From Miscanthus floridulus (Eukaryota > Streptophyta > Magnoliopsida > Poales > Poaceae), in contig NC_089581.1 of NCBI RefSeq assembly GCF_019320115.1, forward strand, positions 72,275,155 to 72,339,154: a stretch of DNA of 64,000 bases, written 5' to 3'. The translations under genes and the position numbers were made by a program. Below are positions 32,780-45,330 of the stretch, piece by piece. The first letter of the stretch is position 1; each line of letters starts with the position of its first letter. The notes below the pieces were generated by a model. It did no database searches. It was given only the letters and a program-made list of their open reading frames with translations, and was not told the DNA's origin.

Positions 32780-35175
32780 ATTGCTTGATTTGAAAACCAA
32801 GGAAGTAACTCAACTCTCCAATCATGGACATCTCAAACTCATTAGCCATCATCTTTCTAAACTCATCACAAAAGTCTTGATTGGTTGATCCAAATATGAT
32901 GTCATCAACATAGATTTGCAACACAAATAAATCTTTTCCAATCTTTTTGATGAAAAGAGTGGTGTCAACCTTGCCCATTATGAACCCTTTAGAGAGTAGG
33001 AAGTCCCTCAATCTCTCATACCATGCTCTAGGTGCTTGTTTCAATCCTACAATGCCTTCTTCAACTTGTACACATGGTCGGGCTTCTTGTCATCTTCAAA
33101 ACTGGGAGGTTGCTCAACATATACTTCTTCATTGATGTAACCATTGAGAAATGCACTCTTAACATCCATTTGATAGAGTTTGATGTTGTGGGCACAAGCA
33201 CAATCTAGCAAGATTCTAATTGCCTCTAATCTAGCAACCGGGGCATATGTTTCTCCAAAGTTAAGACCTTCAACTTGCGTATAGCCTTGTGCTATCAATC
33301 TTGCTTTGTTCCTTACTACTATCACATCTTGATCTTGCTTGTTTCTAAAGACCCATTTGGTTCCAATCACATTGTGTCCCTTTGGTCTCTCCACTAATTC
33401 CCATACTTGATTTCTTGTGAAATTATTCAATTCTTCATGCATAGTATTCACCCAATCAACATCCTTCAATGCTTCATCTATCTTCTTTGGTTCAATGGAT
33501 GACACAAATGAGAAATGCTCACAAAATGAAGCCAATCTTGATCTAGTTTGCACACCTCTTGAAATATCACCAATGATAGTGTCCAATGGATGATCCCTTG
33601 CAATATTGGTTGGTTGGAGGATCGGAACTTGATTGCTTGCACTTGCTTGATCATTGTGTTGAGATGATGTACTAGCCACTTGATCTAGTTCATTATCATG
33701 AGAGCCACTTGTACTACCTTGATTTGTGTCATCTTGCGCATTTGAGTTAGAGAGCACTTGCACTTGATCATCTTCATCATCATTCACTTGCCTAGGCCTC
33801 AATTCACCAACATCCATGTTATTCATGGCATTTGAAAGTTGAATGCCTCTAACATCTCCCAAGTTCTCATTCTCTTCTTGTGAACCCTTGGTTTCATCAA
33901 ATTCAACATCATGAACTTCCTCAAGAGTACCACTATCCAAATTCCAAACTCTATATGCTTTGCTTGTAGTGGAGTAACCAAGTAGGAATCCTTCATCACA
34001 TTTCTTGTCAAACTTGCCCAATCTAGTGCCTTTCTTAAAGATATAGCATTTGCAACCAAAGACCTGAAAATATGCAATGTTGTGCTTTCTACCATTCAAG
34101 AGCTCATATGGTGTCTTCTCTTTCAATGCGTGACAATACAGATGGTTGCTACAATAGCAATCCATGTTGATAGCTTCAGCCCAAAACAATTGACTCACAT
34201 TATACTCACTAAGCATAGACCTTGCCATAACAATGAGTGTCTTATTCTTCCTCACAACAAGGCCATTTGATTGTGGAGTGTATTTGGCCGAGAATTGATG
34301 TCTAATTCCAAATTCATCACACGACTCATCAATTCTAGTGTTCTTGAACTCACTACCATTGTCACTTCTTACTCTCTTGATGGTTGTTTCAAACTCATTG
34401 TGAATGCCTTTGACAAATGATTTGAATGTTGCAAACACATCACCTTTGTCCACTAGAAAGAATACCCATATGTATCTAGTATAATCATCCACTATCACAA
34501 AGTCATATTTATTTCCACCAATGCTAGTGTATTGTGTTGGCCCAAACAAATCCATGTGCAATAACTCAAATGCTTTACTAGTGCTCATCATGCTTTTCTT
34601 GGGATGGGTGTTTCCAACTTGTTTGCTGGCTTGACAAGAGCTACAAAGCTTATCCTTCTCAAACACAATATCTTTCAAGCCTCTAACCAAGTCATGCTTA
34701 ACCAATCTATTTAATTGTTTCATTCCAACATGACCAAGCCTTCTATGCCATAACCAATCCATGCTAGACTTAGTGAACAAACATGTAGATAAGTTAGCTT
34801 CACTAGCATTGAAATCAACCAAGTATAGATTCTCATATCTAAAGCCTTTGAAGATCAAATTAGAGCCATCTACACTTATGATCTCTATATCATCTACCCC
34901 AAATATGCATTTGAATCCAAGATCACACAATTGAGCTACGGATAGCAAATTGAAGTTCAAGCTCTCTACTAGCAACATATTGGATATGCTCATGTCATTG
35001 GATATTGCAATCTTACCAAACCCTTTGACCTTGCCTTTGCCATTGTCACCAAATGTGATACTATCATATCCATCATTTCCACTGGTGTTGATTGAGTTGT
35101 ACATTCTTGCATCACCGGTCATGTGTTGAGTGCACCCACTATCAAGAACCCAATGCCTTCCTCCGACTTTGTAAT
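32780..35175 (-). pseudogene. pol: Element B protease, integrase and RT N-terminal part
   Basis: The minus strand starts with the Copia protease motif WVLDSGCTQHMTG (about 35165-35115). GAG-pre-integrase (HRRLGH...CSSCQ), then integrase with MDLFGP and SDNGSEF Asp residues follow. The catalytic Glu is replaced: the usual NGVVERKN-type motif reads NGLVVRKN near 34250. RT follows (WVFRNKQDQD, YAPVARLEAIR, MDVKSAFLNG) and is frameshifted near 33046. The other frame holds the YVDD motif near 32905 and stops at S2. Confidence 0.92.
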
Positions 35176-35210
35176 TGACCTACAAAAGAAGATCAATTAT
35201 TTTTAGGTTC

Positions 35211-37256
35211 CTAAACTTGCTTGGGTCCTTGAAGGTTAGTCACTAAGCTCTTTGGTACCCAAATGACTTTCTTCTTTGAGCCCATCCATGGTGCACCAAT
35301 GAACTTAGCCTTTACACCATTTACACCTTTGGTAAGCACATAGAAAGAATCAAGCTTAATGAAGGATACATTAGCATTTTTGCTCTTGTTCTTACACTCA
35401 TGCTCTTTATGACCAATTTGCTTGCAACAAGTGCAAAATCGACCATTGTTTTTCACAAAACTAGTCTTGTGAGGAGCAAAGGCCGCCTTACCTTTCTTGG
35501 AGATATAGCTCAATCCCTCTTTATAGAGAGAAGCTCTTTGGCTACCCAAGCACATAAGCAAGCGATCCTCACCACCATAGGCCTTAGCCAAGGTGTGAGT
35601 GAGTTTATTGACCTCCTTCTTGAGGGTCTCATTCTCAACCATTAGTGAGGCATCACAAGTGAAACCATCACTACTAGATGAGGTGGAAGTAGAAGTGCTA
35701 CAAGAAGGATTAGCGGGAGCAACAATGATAGGAATAGATAATGATTCATCAATTATATCACAAGTTAAGCCTACATCACAAGTCTCAACATGCTTCTTTT
35801 TATTTTGTTCATTAAGCAAAGAGGAATGAGCTTTTTCAAGCTTCTTGTGAGCCTTGCCAAGCTTCTCATGGGCTTCCTCTAGCCTCTCATGAGTTGCATT
35901 GAGCTCATCAAAGACTTGCTTAATGGCTTTTAGTTCCTTACACAAGCTTTTGCATTCTCTTCTCTTAATGCCAAAGTGTTCTTTAGCATCTTCTAGCATG
36001 TCAAATAGTTCATCCTTAGTAGGTTCATCATCATCACTATTACTATCATTTTCATTTTCATTATCGTGTTCTTCATCACTTCCATCATCACAAATTTGTA
36101 CCTTAGTGGCCTTAGCCATGAAGCATGATGGAGTATCGAAGAGAGAAGGCTTCTCATTGATAGCAATGCTTGCAAGTGCCTTCTTCTTGGTGGTCTTGTC
36201 ATCATCACTATCATCATCATCACTTGAGGAAGCATCACTATCCCAAGTGACCACATATGAACCACCCTTCTTCTTGAAGGTCATCTTGTCCTTCTTCTCT
36301 TTCTTTTCCTTCTTGTCCTTCCTCTTGTTCTTCTTGTCATCATCTTTGTCACTATTGTATAGACATTAAGCAACTAGATGATCTTTGCTTCCATAATTGA
36401 AGCACCTTCTTGACTCTTCCTTGTTCTTGGATGAAGATTTCTTCCTTCTAGCATGGTAGCCTTTCTTCATCATGAACTTGCCAAATCTCTTGACAAAGAG
36501 AGCCATCTTCTCATCATCATCATCATCCCATGAGCCATCATCTTCACTTGATGTATCTTACTTTGCCTTGCTCGTGGATGATGTGGCCTTGAATGCCACG
36601 CTCTTCTTATTCTCATCCTTCTTCTCATCTTTCTTTTCCTTCTTTTCTTCCTTCTCATCATCATCTCTATATGTATCATCGGTCATTATATCTCCCAACA
36701 CTTGGTTTGGTGTCATGGTGTCCAAACCACTCCTCACTAGAATAGTGACCAATGTGCCAAATATTGAAGGTAAGCATCTCAAGAACTTATGGGAGAAGTC
36801 CTTGTCCTTCACCTCTTCTTCAAGCGCTTTGAGATCATTAACAACCACTTGAAGCCTATGGAACATCTTTGGCACACTCTCATCCTCCTTCATCTTGAAG
36901 CTTGCAAACTTCTCTTTGAGAATGTATGCCTTTGCACCCTTCATGGCTTGAGTGTCCTCAAATGATTCTTCTAACTTCTTCCAAGCCTCATGAGCCATCT
37001 CAATATTCTTGATTTGCTCAAATGTTCTCTCATCAATTGCATCATGAATGGCACTTAGAGCAATGTCATTGTTTTGGAGAAGCACTTCTTCGACCACGGT
37101 GGGATTTTCTAGATCATCAATCTCAATTTTAGTTTCTACCACCTTCCACACTCTTTTATTGATTGACTTGATATGTGTGGTCATCTTTGATTTCCAATAT
37201 GGATAATTTGTGCCATTAAATTGGGGTGGCTTCTTGGTGTTGTTGATTTGAGCCAT
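35211..37256 (-). pseudogene. gag: Element B gag
   Basis: It starts MAQINNTKKPPQFNGTNYPY at 37256 with a Copia UBN2-type Gag domain over about 200 residues. Stops follow at 36558-36560 and near 36366 (a CAA-to-TAA type change inside the first zinc knuckle, which has also lost a Cys). The later part (36284-35211) has acidic and coiled-coil stretches (ATHERLEEAHEKLGKAHKKL) and an intact CX2CX4HX4C knuckle (CTCCKQIGHKEHEC) near 35430. The frame ends at 35211, upstream of the protease in another frame. Confidence 0.9.
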
Positions 37257-37298
37257 TTTTACACCGAAGGTTGTTAAGCCTCAAATCACGGTGACCTT

Positions 37299-37311
37299 GG
37301 CTCCTATACCA
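37299..37311 (-). promoter_or_regulatory. Element B primer-binding site
   Basis: The minus strand reads TGGTATAGGAGCC two bases after the 5' LTR. It resembles the initiator-Met site of Copia elements (TGGTATCAGAGCC) with small changes. Confidence 0.65.
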
Positions 37312-37313
37312 CT

Positions 37314-38827
37314 TGAAAGGTCCTAATGGCTAGAGGGGGGTGAATAGCCTATTAAAAATTTCTACAACAACACTTAGCAAACCGGTTAGACAATTATGAG
37401 GCAAAGCGAGTGTTGCGCTAGCCTACTAAAATTGCAAGCCACCTACCACAATTCTAGTTTATATAGTTTCTATCCATACAATAGCTATGTCACTACACTA
37501 AGTTAGTGTGCTCTCAAATGCTAACTAAAGAGCCACACTAACCAAACTAACAAGCTCTCACAACTAGCTACACTAAAGAGCTTGACAACTAATTTGCGGT
37601 AATGTAGAGAGAGTGAGCAAGATGGTTATACCGCCGTGTTGAGGAAGGAGCCAATCAATCACAAGAATGAATGCCAATGAAGACCGATCATCTCAGAATC
37701 TAATGATGACACAATGATTTTTTACCGAGGTTCATTTGCTTGCCGGCAAACTAGTCCTCATTGTGGTGATTCACTCACTTGGAGGTTCACATGCTAATTG
37801 GCATCACACGCCAAACCCTCAATAGGGTGCCGCACAACCAACATAAGATGATGATCACATAAGCCATGAGCAATCCACTAGAGGACCTTTTGGCTCTCCA
37901 CCGGAAAAAGGTCAAGAACCCCTCACAAACACCATGATCAGAGCCGAAGACAATCACCAACCTCCTCTCAACGATCCTCGCTGCTCCAAGCCATCTAGGT
38001 GGTGGCAACCACCAAGAGTAACAAGTGAATCCCACAGCGAAACATGAAAACCAAGTGTCTCTAGATGCAAACACTCAAGCAATGCACTTGGATTCACTCA
38101 CAATCTCACAAAGATGATGAATCAATGATGGAGATGAGTGGGAGGGCTTTGGCTAAGCTCACAAGGTTGCTATATCAATGCAAATGGCCAAGAGAGTGAG
38201 CTAGAGCTGGCCATGGGGCTTAAATAGAAGCCCCCACGAAATAGAGTCGTTGTACCCCTTCACTAGGCACAACACGGGTGACCGGACGCTTCGGTCATAT
38301 CGACCGGACGCACCCTACCAGCGTCCGGTCAATGGATGGCTACCACATCATCCCTCTCTTCAAATACTAAGTGCCTGATCCCAATGGTCAAGTGATGACC
38401 GAATGCAGCACAGTGCCACGATCGGATGCAGGACCCCAGCGTCCGATCACTTCCAGTAAGGTTCCAGCTACGACCAGACGTGTCAGTTTGATCATGACCG
38501 GACGTAGGACCCCACCGTCCGATCATTTCTAGTAAGGCTCCACTCATGACCGGACACGTCCGATCAAGCCCGATCAGACTCACCCAGCGTTCGGTCACAC
38601 ATAGTCTCCTCTATGCACTGCCACGTTAGAAGGACCGAATGTAGCTAGCGTCCGGTCATGAAGTGACCCAGTGTCCGGTCAAAGACCAACGCCAGCATCT
38701 TCACTGCTTCCACTGACCGGACGCACCGGTCTAGTTGAGACCAGTGTCTGGTGCACTCTGTGAAATCCTATCTTCCTGTACAGGGCGCCGGTGGTACTAT
38801 CGGACTCCGTCGGTGAAGTTTTTTACC
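37314..38827 (-). repeat. Element B 5' LTR, inner part
   Basis: It matches the 3' LTR from its TGAAAGGTC end over about 1.5 kb, then is interrupted by element C. TTACC at 38823-38827 is C's target duplication. It includes the GACCGGACGC / GCGTCCGGTC cluster at about 38278-38735. Confidence 0.92.
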
Positions 38828-40089
38828 TATTGGCATAGAAAGTGACCAACACATAAATATTTGTAGTTTTGTCGTACGATGTGATCAGAAGTGGCCTAAC
38901 ACTCAATGACATAGGGTTTATACTGGTTTAGGCAATGTGCCCTACGTCCAGTTTGAGTCAGTTGGTGACTTTATTCCTGAGCCTAGGTGCTCGAAGTTTG
39001 CAGTGGGGTTACAAACGAGAAGGAGAAAGATGGGGGTAGAAGAGGTCCGGTCGGACTCTGGTTAGAGGGGCCAAGAGTGACGGGAGCTTCGCTATGCGCT
39101 ATGTGTTCGAGTGTGTGCTTGTGGTTTGAACTGGCGGTTCTATTGTTGTGAACTAGTGAACTTGATCGATCTGAATCAACTTATCTGTTGGAAGAGAGCG
39201 CATCCCCTTTTATAGAAAAAGGGGATGGCCTTACAAGTGAGAGGGAGGGAGTATATTCACTACTAAGTCTTGCTGCCCATGCCGGTGGGTACAAGATGAT
39301 GGTAGGCACCCATAATACTGTTGAATGTCAGATGCACATGGGAGGTTGCGTCGTCTTCTTTAGGTATGGCAGATGTCGGTACCTACTATACTGTTAATGC
39401 CGAGAGGCATGCAGGGGGTTTTACCATATTTGCCTGGCATGGTAAATGTCGGCGCCCACAACACTGTCGATGCCTCAGAGGCATATGGGGGGAGCCTTAC
39501 CGTATTTGTCTGGTATGGGAGTTGATGGCGCCCACAACACTGTAGGGAAAATATCGGCGCCTACAACACTACTTGTGTTCTATCATGCCAGGGAGGTCGT
39601 AGGGTACTATCCTATAGGTGTATAGGGTACGGTCCTCGATATTGCGGTTGACTTGAGTGCGCTGCCTTACTTTCTCCGTCTGTTTCCTAGTCCTTACTGA
39701 GCGGGCGTCCTCGATCGGTTGGTCCCAGTTGGCTCTAATTGTGCCAGTCAGAGATGAGCCATAGGCAGGGGTTCGGCGCATTCCCGGTCGAAGAAGCGGG
39801 CCAAAGTCGGAAGTGGTGTTTTGGCCAGGCCTTCCAGTCGGAGAGATCATCCGGAGGTGGGCTAGAGACCGAAGACAGTGGTCTGGTCGGAGAGGTGGGC
39901 TGTAGTCGGAAGCGGGTGTCGTTCCTCCTTGGCCAGGCCTTCTGATCAGAGATTGGATCATCCTTCTGGCCTATCGTCTATGTTTTTAGGTCGGCCCATG
40001 AGCTGCATGTTGCTCGCAACATTGTCTGTTGGGCCAAGCTTTTGTTGGGAAGCTGGTCCATGAGGGACCCTAGGTTTATGAACCCGATA
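38828..40089 (-). repeat. Element C 3' LTR
   Basis: 1262 bp. In plus orientation it starts TATTGGCATAGAAAGTGACC and ends GAACCCGATA; both terminal dinucleotides have decayed compared with TGTCGG...CCGACA of the other copy. Confidence 0.92.
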
Positions 40090-42026
40090 GGAGCCCCCGA
40101 GCCCCTGGGTGATTCAGGTAGAATCGTCTGGGGGATTTTTGTCTCGACGGTGGGTGCGCGCAAGCGCACTAGCAGGTGTAGCCCCTGAGCCCCCGGGTGA
40201 TTCAGGTTGAATCGTCTAGGAGATTTTTCATGTTATCAGTGGGGGAAGTTTTCGTTTCATCAGTAGGTGCATGCGAGCGCACCCGTGGGTGTAGCACCTG
40301 AGCCCCTGGACGATGCGGGCAGAATTGTCTGGGGGGTTTTGTTTAGCGGGCATGTGTGCGTGCATTTTAGTCAAGATGGAGTTTGTCAACCAAGGTGTCG
40401 TGCGTAGCCAAGGCAGTTTTTTAGGGATCCCTGTGTAGCCGAGGTAGTTAGTTTAGGGATCGGGCAAGTCGGAGCTCGTGGATCCTAGCCTCGGTGTAGC
40501 CCATGCAGCCGAGGCAGTTAGTTTTAGGAATCGGGCGAGATGGACTCATGGATCCTGGCGTTGGTGCAGCCTGAGCAGTCGAGGCAGTTAGTTTTTAGGG
40601 ATCGAGTGAGTCAAAGCTCGTGGATCTTGGCGTTGGTGTAGCCCACGCAGCCGAGGCAATTAGTTTTTAGGGATCAGGCGAGTTAGAGCACGTGGATCCT
40701 GGCCTCGGTGCAGCCTGCGTAGCCAAGGCAGTTAGTTTAGGGATCTTGAGCCCCTAAGCCCCATTGGTCTTTAGAAGGGGTTGGTTTGAGTTTTGTGCGT
40801 TACCCCGTCCTCAGTTTCTCCCAACCAAAGAGGCTGAGTTTTGTCGCTTGCCTCGATCGCTCGGGCTTGAGTGATACGCTCGGTGAGCTCGCTAATGGGT
40901 ATGATCGAGTAGAATTTGGGTCTGTTGTTCATGACGGGGTCGACATAGCTCTCTTGTGACATTCCACTGCTCCTTTACCTACAACTCGACAGATGCCTAG
41001 GTTGTTCCAGAGACCAACCTAGGTGGCCTGCTAGCCTCCCCTCGATGGAGATTCTATGGGTTTCGCGAGAGGTTTAGGATCAAATGAGAAGATTGAAATG
41101 ACCCTATCCGCTTTGGGGTAGACTAGGTGAGGGTCGCACGGGGCTCATCTGCGTTTTCTCCCCTAGCTCTATTTGACGCAAGGTGGCCTTAAGCCCTTCG
41201 TGGGCCGGCCCTCGAACCCTGGTTGGTCATTGCTCATGTTAAATGAGGCAACTACCGCTTTGTGATGCAACACGGAGTGTTGTGATGCATTTTGCCACAT
41301 GTGCGATGCCTTAGTTCCCAAGCCCTTAGGCGATTCAGGGCCTGAATCGACTAGGGGGCATGGGCATATGGAATGAATGCGTGTATGAATGATTATATAA
41401 AGAAATAGCAGGGGTCGGTAGTGTTACCTTGATGACTCGAGTGATGGGGTTTGAAGAGCTCCAATCAGACATGTCTGACCAGGACCCATGCTCGTTGTTC
41501 ATTATGGAGTCGGCATGGCCTACATGGGGCATCCCTTTGCTCCTTACCTGTCTCTTGGTGTTTTCCTGAGCTGTTCGATCGACTTAGGAAGCCCAAAGGT
41601 CTCTCTTGGTGGAGATCCTGTTGTTTGGGTGGCGGAGAGCCGCTTGGGGAGGCAGAGAGCCACTTGCGCGTGGTGACACTTTGGTTTTTGCACCTGGCAT
41701 GCGGTAGCGGTGGGCCATACCTAGGCCATGTCCTATCTAACCAGGCGTCATTCCGTTGGTCAGTGTGCGTCCCATCGATCAGGGTGCGTCCCATCGTTTC
41801 CCATCCGCATTGAATGGGGGAAGGGAGAGAGCTTTTTGCTCTGATCCTTTGCCCTTCTTCGGCTATCACGTTTTCTCCTTAAATAGGGGGAGGGAGAGGG
41901 CCTCTCATCGTAGTCCTTTGCCTGTTCTCCAACTATTGCTTCTCCTCCTTCTTCCTCCTCATCGAGAGTGCATATATGCCGCGGTGGTTCCTAAGTGAGA
42001 GAGAGGGTAAGCGAGGGGGAGGACTC
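40090..42026 (-). other. Element C 3' region with repeats
   Basis: In element orientation this is the 3' untranslated region. A GGGGGCTCC-type polypurine tract abuts the LTR (40090-40105). Polypurine-like direct repeats follow to about 40340, then a 70-bp array (40439-40745). No coding sequence is supported. It matches 27340-29486 of E in reverse. Confidence 0.75.
40439..40745 (-). repeat. About 70-bp tandem array in the element C 3' region
   Basis: Four and a third units of the type 'ccgaggcagttagttttagg gatcgggcgagtcggagctc gtggatcctggcctcggtgc agcctgcgcag'. E has the same repeat in fewer, irregular copies. Confidence 0.88.
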
Positions 42027-44489
42027 ACATAAGGAGCAGAGCCGAGATGAGCGGTTTATACTCAATCCACTTGGAGAACTTATCAATGGCGACATATACG
42101 CACTGGAAGCCACCTGGCGCTGACTTGAAAGGCCCAATCATATCTATTCCCCAGCATGCGAAGGGCTAGGAAGCTGGGATGGTTTGTAGCTCTTGTGCCA
42201 GCACGTGTATTTGCTTGGTAAAAAATTGACATCCTTCATAACGTCGTACAAGGTCTTCTACATCGGAGATGGCTATGGTCCAGTAGAAACCCGCTCGAAA
42301 AGCCTTGCCGACCAGTGTTCTCGAAGCCACGTGATTGCCGCAGGAACCAGAGTGAATTTTGAGAAGTAGCTTCACTCCCTCTTCTTGGGTGATGCAATTC
42401 TACAGAATCCCTTCCTTGGCACTTTTCCTCATCAAATTGCCATATAGTAGCATGTAATGCTTGCTTCGATGAATTAGGCGTTCGATTTCAGTCTTGTTGG
42501 CGGGTACTTCAGCGCTGGTGAGGTACTTGATGAATTGTTCCTTCCAATCGGCAGCCGGCGAAGGTACCGATAGTACTAGCTACTCGGCGGGGGGGGGGAC
42601 TTCCTATACTTCCTTATCTTCCTTAATGGATGGCGCTAGGAGATCTTGAACGAAGACCCCGGTGGACTCACAGCGCGAGAAGAGCCCAACTTGGATAAAT
42701 GGTCGGCAAGCTGATTTTGGTCGCATACCACGTGGTGGTACTCGATGCCATAGAATTTTCCTTCAAGTTTCCTGACTTCGATGCAATATGCATCCATCTT
42801 CTTGCTGGAGCAAGACTAGTCTTTGTTAAGCTGGTTGATGACTAGTGCAGAGTCTCTGTATACCATGAGGCGTTTGACGCCGAGCTCAACGGCTATACGG
42901 GGTCCATAGAGACATGCTTCATATTTGGTGGCGTTGTTGGAGGCCGAAAAGTGTATCCAGAGAATGTATCAGAGCTTATCCTTTGTTAGCATAATGAACA
43001 GAATGCCTACACCAGCATCGTTGATGTTAAGGGCACCGTCAAAGTACATCACCCAGTGCTCAGGGCAAGTGGTGGCAATGGGCTCTTGGATCTCGGTCCA
43101 CTCAGCGATGAAATCAGCAAGCGCCTGAGACTTGATCGTAGGCCTGCTTCTGAATTCAATGGAGTAAGTGCCGAGCTCAATAGCCCACCTGATGATACGT
43201 ACATTGGCCTCTTTGTTACAGAGGATGTCCCCCAGAGGGAACTCAGAGACCACGGCGACCTTGTAATACTCGAAGTAGTGGCGGAGCTTACGCGATGTAA
43301 TCAAGATGGCGTATAGCAGCTTTTGGACCTGAGGATAACAAGTTTTGGGCTCGTTAAGGACCTCGCTGATGAAGTATACCGGATGTTGCACCTTATAGGC
43401 ATGCCTAGCCTCCTCACGTTCGACCACGATGGTAGTGTTGACGACACGGGAAGTAGCGGCGATGTAGATCAGGAGAGTTTTGTCTAACCGTGGTGATGTC
43501 ATGATTAGAGGCTTTGTTAGGAACACCTTGAGCTGCTTGAAAGATGTATCTACCTCTTCTGACTAGTAAAAGTGCTCAGAGGCCTTGAGGAGTTTGAAGA
43601 ACGGTAGCCCTTTTTCACCGAGACATGATATGAAGCGGCTTAAAGCTACCATGCAGCCTATAAGTTTCTGTATATCCTTGACGCATGTTGGTTGTTTCAT
43701 GTTGGTGATGGCAGAGACCTTGTCAGGGTTGGGTTCGATGCCACGAGCGCTGACAATGTAGCCCAGCAGTATACCGAATGGAACTCCAAAGATGCACTTT
43801 GAAGGGTTCAACTTCCATCGGTACTTGTTCAGGTTGGCAAACATTTCTTCGAGGTCGGTAATAAGATTGTCGGTGGTCCTGGACTTGACGACCACATCAT
43901 TGATGTAAGCCTCGACGTTGCAGCCGATCTATTGATTGAGGCACTTCTAAATGGCCCTTTGATAGGTCGCCCCAGCATTCTTGAGTCTGAAGGACATGGT
44001 GGTGTAGCAGTATGCACCGAAGGGCATGATGAACGACGTCTTGATCTGGTCTTCTTCCTTGAGGGAGATCTGGTGATAGCCAGAGTAACAATCAAGAAAG
44101 GAGAGTAGTTCGCAGCTAGCGATGGAGTCTACAACCTCGTCTATCTGAGGCAAACTGAAGGGGTCTTTAGGTCAGTGTTTGTTAAGATCAGTGTAATCAA
44201 CACACATTCTCCATTCCTTATTCTTTTTTTGAACGAGAATAGGGTTTGCTAACCACTCAGGATGATACACTTCTTTTATAAATCTGGCAGCTAAGAGTCA
44301 TTTTATTTCTACCCTAATAGCCTCCTTGTTTGGCGCGAATCGGTGGAGTTTCTACTTGATCGGTTTGGCGGTCGGCGAGACATTCAAGGAGTGCTTGATC
44401 TTCCCCCGTGGTACCCCCGACATGTCTGTAGGTTTCCAAGCAAACATGTCGGCATTAGCACATAGGAAGGAGACAAGCATGCCTTCCTA
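42027..44489 (-). pseudogene. pol: Element F pol, truncated in integrase
   Basis: It starts at TAG 44489-44487 after CCC AAA. RT is recognisable; the catalytic YVDD reads YIND (43908-43897). A stop at 43565-43563 replaces the Trp of the FxW motif, the same codon lost in E and C. The second RNase H is visible (MYFDGALNIND, about 43060). Integrase has its HHCC region (GNHVASR...YEGC, with one Cys changed to Tyr) and first Asp, and breaks off after [17 protein letters not shown]. Confidence 0.88.
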
Positions 44490-45330
44490 TTTGGGGTCAA
44501 GGTGAGCCCCAATCTTTGGGGTCTTGGAAGGGTCGTCGAGGCCGAGGCCGACCTCCTTTATTTCCTTGGACTTGGCAGAGGCACGGGGAGGCTCTAGCTC
44601 TAGGATCTCCATGTCATCGGTGGGCAACGTCTTGGCTTTGGTGACCACGCTGGCCATCTAGATGGAGATGTACGAGACTCTCTGTCTCGTAGGCATAGGC
44701 GATGGAGAGGTTGGCCCACAGGGCCAGAACTCCTACAGGTGAAGGCATCTTCAGCACTAGATACGTGTAGTGCGGTACAGCCATGAACTTGGCCAGAGCT
44801 GGCCAACCAAGTATGTCATGGTAGGCGGTGTTGAAGTCGGCAATGTAGAAGTTGATGTGTTCGATGCGGTAGTTGCTTGTCGTGTCGAACTATACTGGTA
44901 GGGTGATCTCCCCAAGTGGGTTGGAGGCCCTGCCAGGTACCACACCCCAAAAGGAGGAGTCAAAGGGTGTGAGATCTGATAACCCAAGGCCCAGCTCCTT
45001 TAGGGCTCCGGCGAAGAGGAGATTCAGGGCACTCCCACCGTCCATGACCACCTTTCTGAAAAGTACCTTCTAGACGGTTGCATTGAGGATGAGGGGGAAA
45101 TGCCCAGTGTAGGGGATGTCCACCCATTAGTCAGCCCTGCTGAAGGTGATGGGTACCTCAGACCATTGGCGATAACTGGGGTTGGCGATGTCATCTTCTG
45201 TAGTGATGGAGAGCACCCGCCATGCGGTGAGCTTCCATTCTCTTCTGCTTTTGGTGGAGGCGAGGCCCCCGAAGATGGTGGCGACCACCTTGTCATGGTC
45301 CTAGAAGGCATTGTTGTTGCCCCCAGGTGG
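44490..45330 (-). pseudogene. pro: Element F protease remnant
   Basis: The retropepsin-like active-site motif DGGSALNLL is near 45045-45020 on the minus strand. Downstream readings are broken by stops. Confidence 0.75.

Noticed and set aside
35176..35215. Intron between gag and protease in element B
   Set aside because: There is a TTTTGTAG-like acceptor before the protease frame, but no convincing donor with correct phase. Frameshift decay is simpler given the other lesions.
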